Of a DNA stretch of 14,622 nt, positions 14,233 through 14,622 are shown one piece after another. The stretch's first letter is position 1. Every line of letters starts with the position of its first letter. Source of the stretch: an uncultured Eubacteriales bacterium. GTDB lineage: Bacteria; Bacillota; Clostridia; Oscillospirales; Acutalibacteraceae. The notes below the pieces were generated by a model. It ran no database searches. It was not told the DNA's origin and worked only from the letters and a program-made list of their open reading frames with translations. The stretch covers positions 1 to 14,622 of the forward strand of contig CAKSPR010000043.1 in assembly GCA_934486455.1 (NCBI GenBank), in the 5' to 3' direction. The translations under genes were made by a program, and so were the position numbers.

Positions 14233-14622
14233 TCAAATAATAATCTCCACCCCGTCGGGAGCCGAAAAGCTTATTTTCGGACAGCCGTTTTTGTTTTCTA
14301 TCGAAAGCTCAAGGATGCCGTGGGGTGTGGGGTAGCTCGCCTTTATAAATTTGAGATTGCCCGGCTTAGGCTTTATCTCGATTCTTTTACAGCCTGCACC
14401 GACAACATGTATTCCCGCCACCTGCTCCATAAGGAAGGGCACCGCCCCCGACGCCCAGCCGTGGCAAAGGCTGTGTCGGAAGCCTTTATAGCAAAAGTCT
14501 CCCCTGTCGCCGTGTATGTCGTCCCGACCGCCTTTCGGAAGGCTTGTTATGTCTCCGGTGTTTTTTGCCCAAAGCGGGTCATAATCCTCCCAGAAGGTGG
14601 TGGCGCCCCTGTTGAGCATACC
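14233..14622 (-). CDS. Alpha-L-rhamnosidase-like glycosidase, C-terminal part (partial)
   Basis: The gene runs off the window, so only the last 130 codons are seen, in frame to the edge. GATTFWEDYDP and HSLCHGWASGAVPFLMEQVAGIHVV match the end of the (alpha/alpha)6 catalytic barrel of GH78-type rhamnosidases, where FWE and HGW are regularly placed aromatic/acidic elements. The remaining about 60 residues (KRIEIKPKPGNL, YPTPHGILELSIENKNG) form the C-terminal beta-sandwich domain. Such enzymes release rhamnose from plant glycosides or bacterial glycans. The N-terminal domains and any signal peptide lie outside the window, so cellular location is unknown. The gene faces the SLOG gene across the palindrome and ends 42 nt from it. 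Family confidence is good; substrate is not known. Confidence 0.75.
   Translation of the reverse strand, partial: GMLNRGATTFWEDYDPLWAKNTGDITSLPKGGRDDIHGDRGDFCYKGFRHSLCHGWASGAVPFLMEQVAGIHVVGAGCKRIEIKPKPGNLKFIKASYPTPHGILELSIENKNGCPKISFSAPDGVEIII

Overview
The window looks like a chromosomal segment of an anaerobic Gram-positive Clostridia, probably an Oscillospiraceae/Ruminococcaceae-type gut bacterium. This is inferred from strong AGGAGG-type ribosome binding sites, the rpsF-ssb-rpsR order, the mixed housekeeping content and a rhamnosidase at the edge. I cannot name the species from sequence alone. No tRNA, rRNA, CRISPR array, insertion sequence or phage gene was seen.

Layout. (1) 122-2908, minus strand: typA (BipA), then a DEDDh 3'-5' exonuclease with a C-terminal zinc ribbon, under one clear sigma-A promoter. 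(2) 3110-3161: two hairpins that end the uvrC transcript. (3) 3166-5118, minus: uvrC, with an unusual repetitive linker inside its C-terminal nuclease domain. (4) 5183-5389, plus: a small one-helix membrane protein of unknown function. (5) 5418-11676, minus: a tight six-gene surface-glycan operon. In transcription order it encodes a LicD-family phosphotransferase, an IspD/TarI-type cytidylyltransferase, an extended SDR (epimerase/dehydratase-like), a GT2, a GT4 and a Wzx-type flippase. Three of the junctions are 4-nt stop/start overlaps, and one promoter with an extended -10 lies upstream. (6) 11771-12031: about 260 bases with no supportable gene. (7) 12148-13317, plus: rpsF-ssb-rpsR, with a consensus promoter, a structured leader and a strong intrinsic terminator; rpsR carries a 40-residue Glu/Arg-rich N-terminal extension. 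(8) 13506-14030, plus: a SLOG/DUF1273 (YpsA-like) protein. (9) 14107-14191: a long imperfect palindrome between convergent genes. (10) 14233-14622, minus: the C-terminal end of an alpha-L-rhamnosidase-like glycosidase that runs off the window.

The most interesting unit is the glycan operon. A cytidylyltransferase probably makes a CDP-alditol, and a LicD protein translationally coupled to it probably transfers the phospho-alditol onto a glycan. Two glycosyltransferases would build the acceptor and the flippase would export it. The LicD + IspD pairing has the same enzyme logic as human ISPD with fukutin/FKRP, which put ribitol phosphate on dystroglycan. The SDR sits where a reductase such as TarJ would be expected, but it belongs to a different family, so the identity of the nucleotide-activated group is open.
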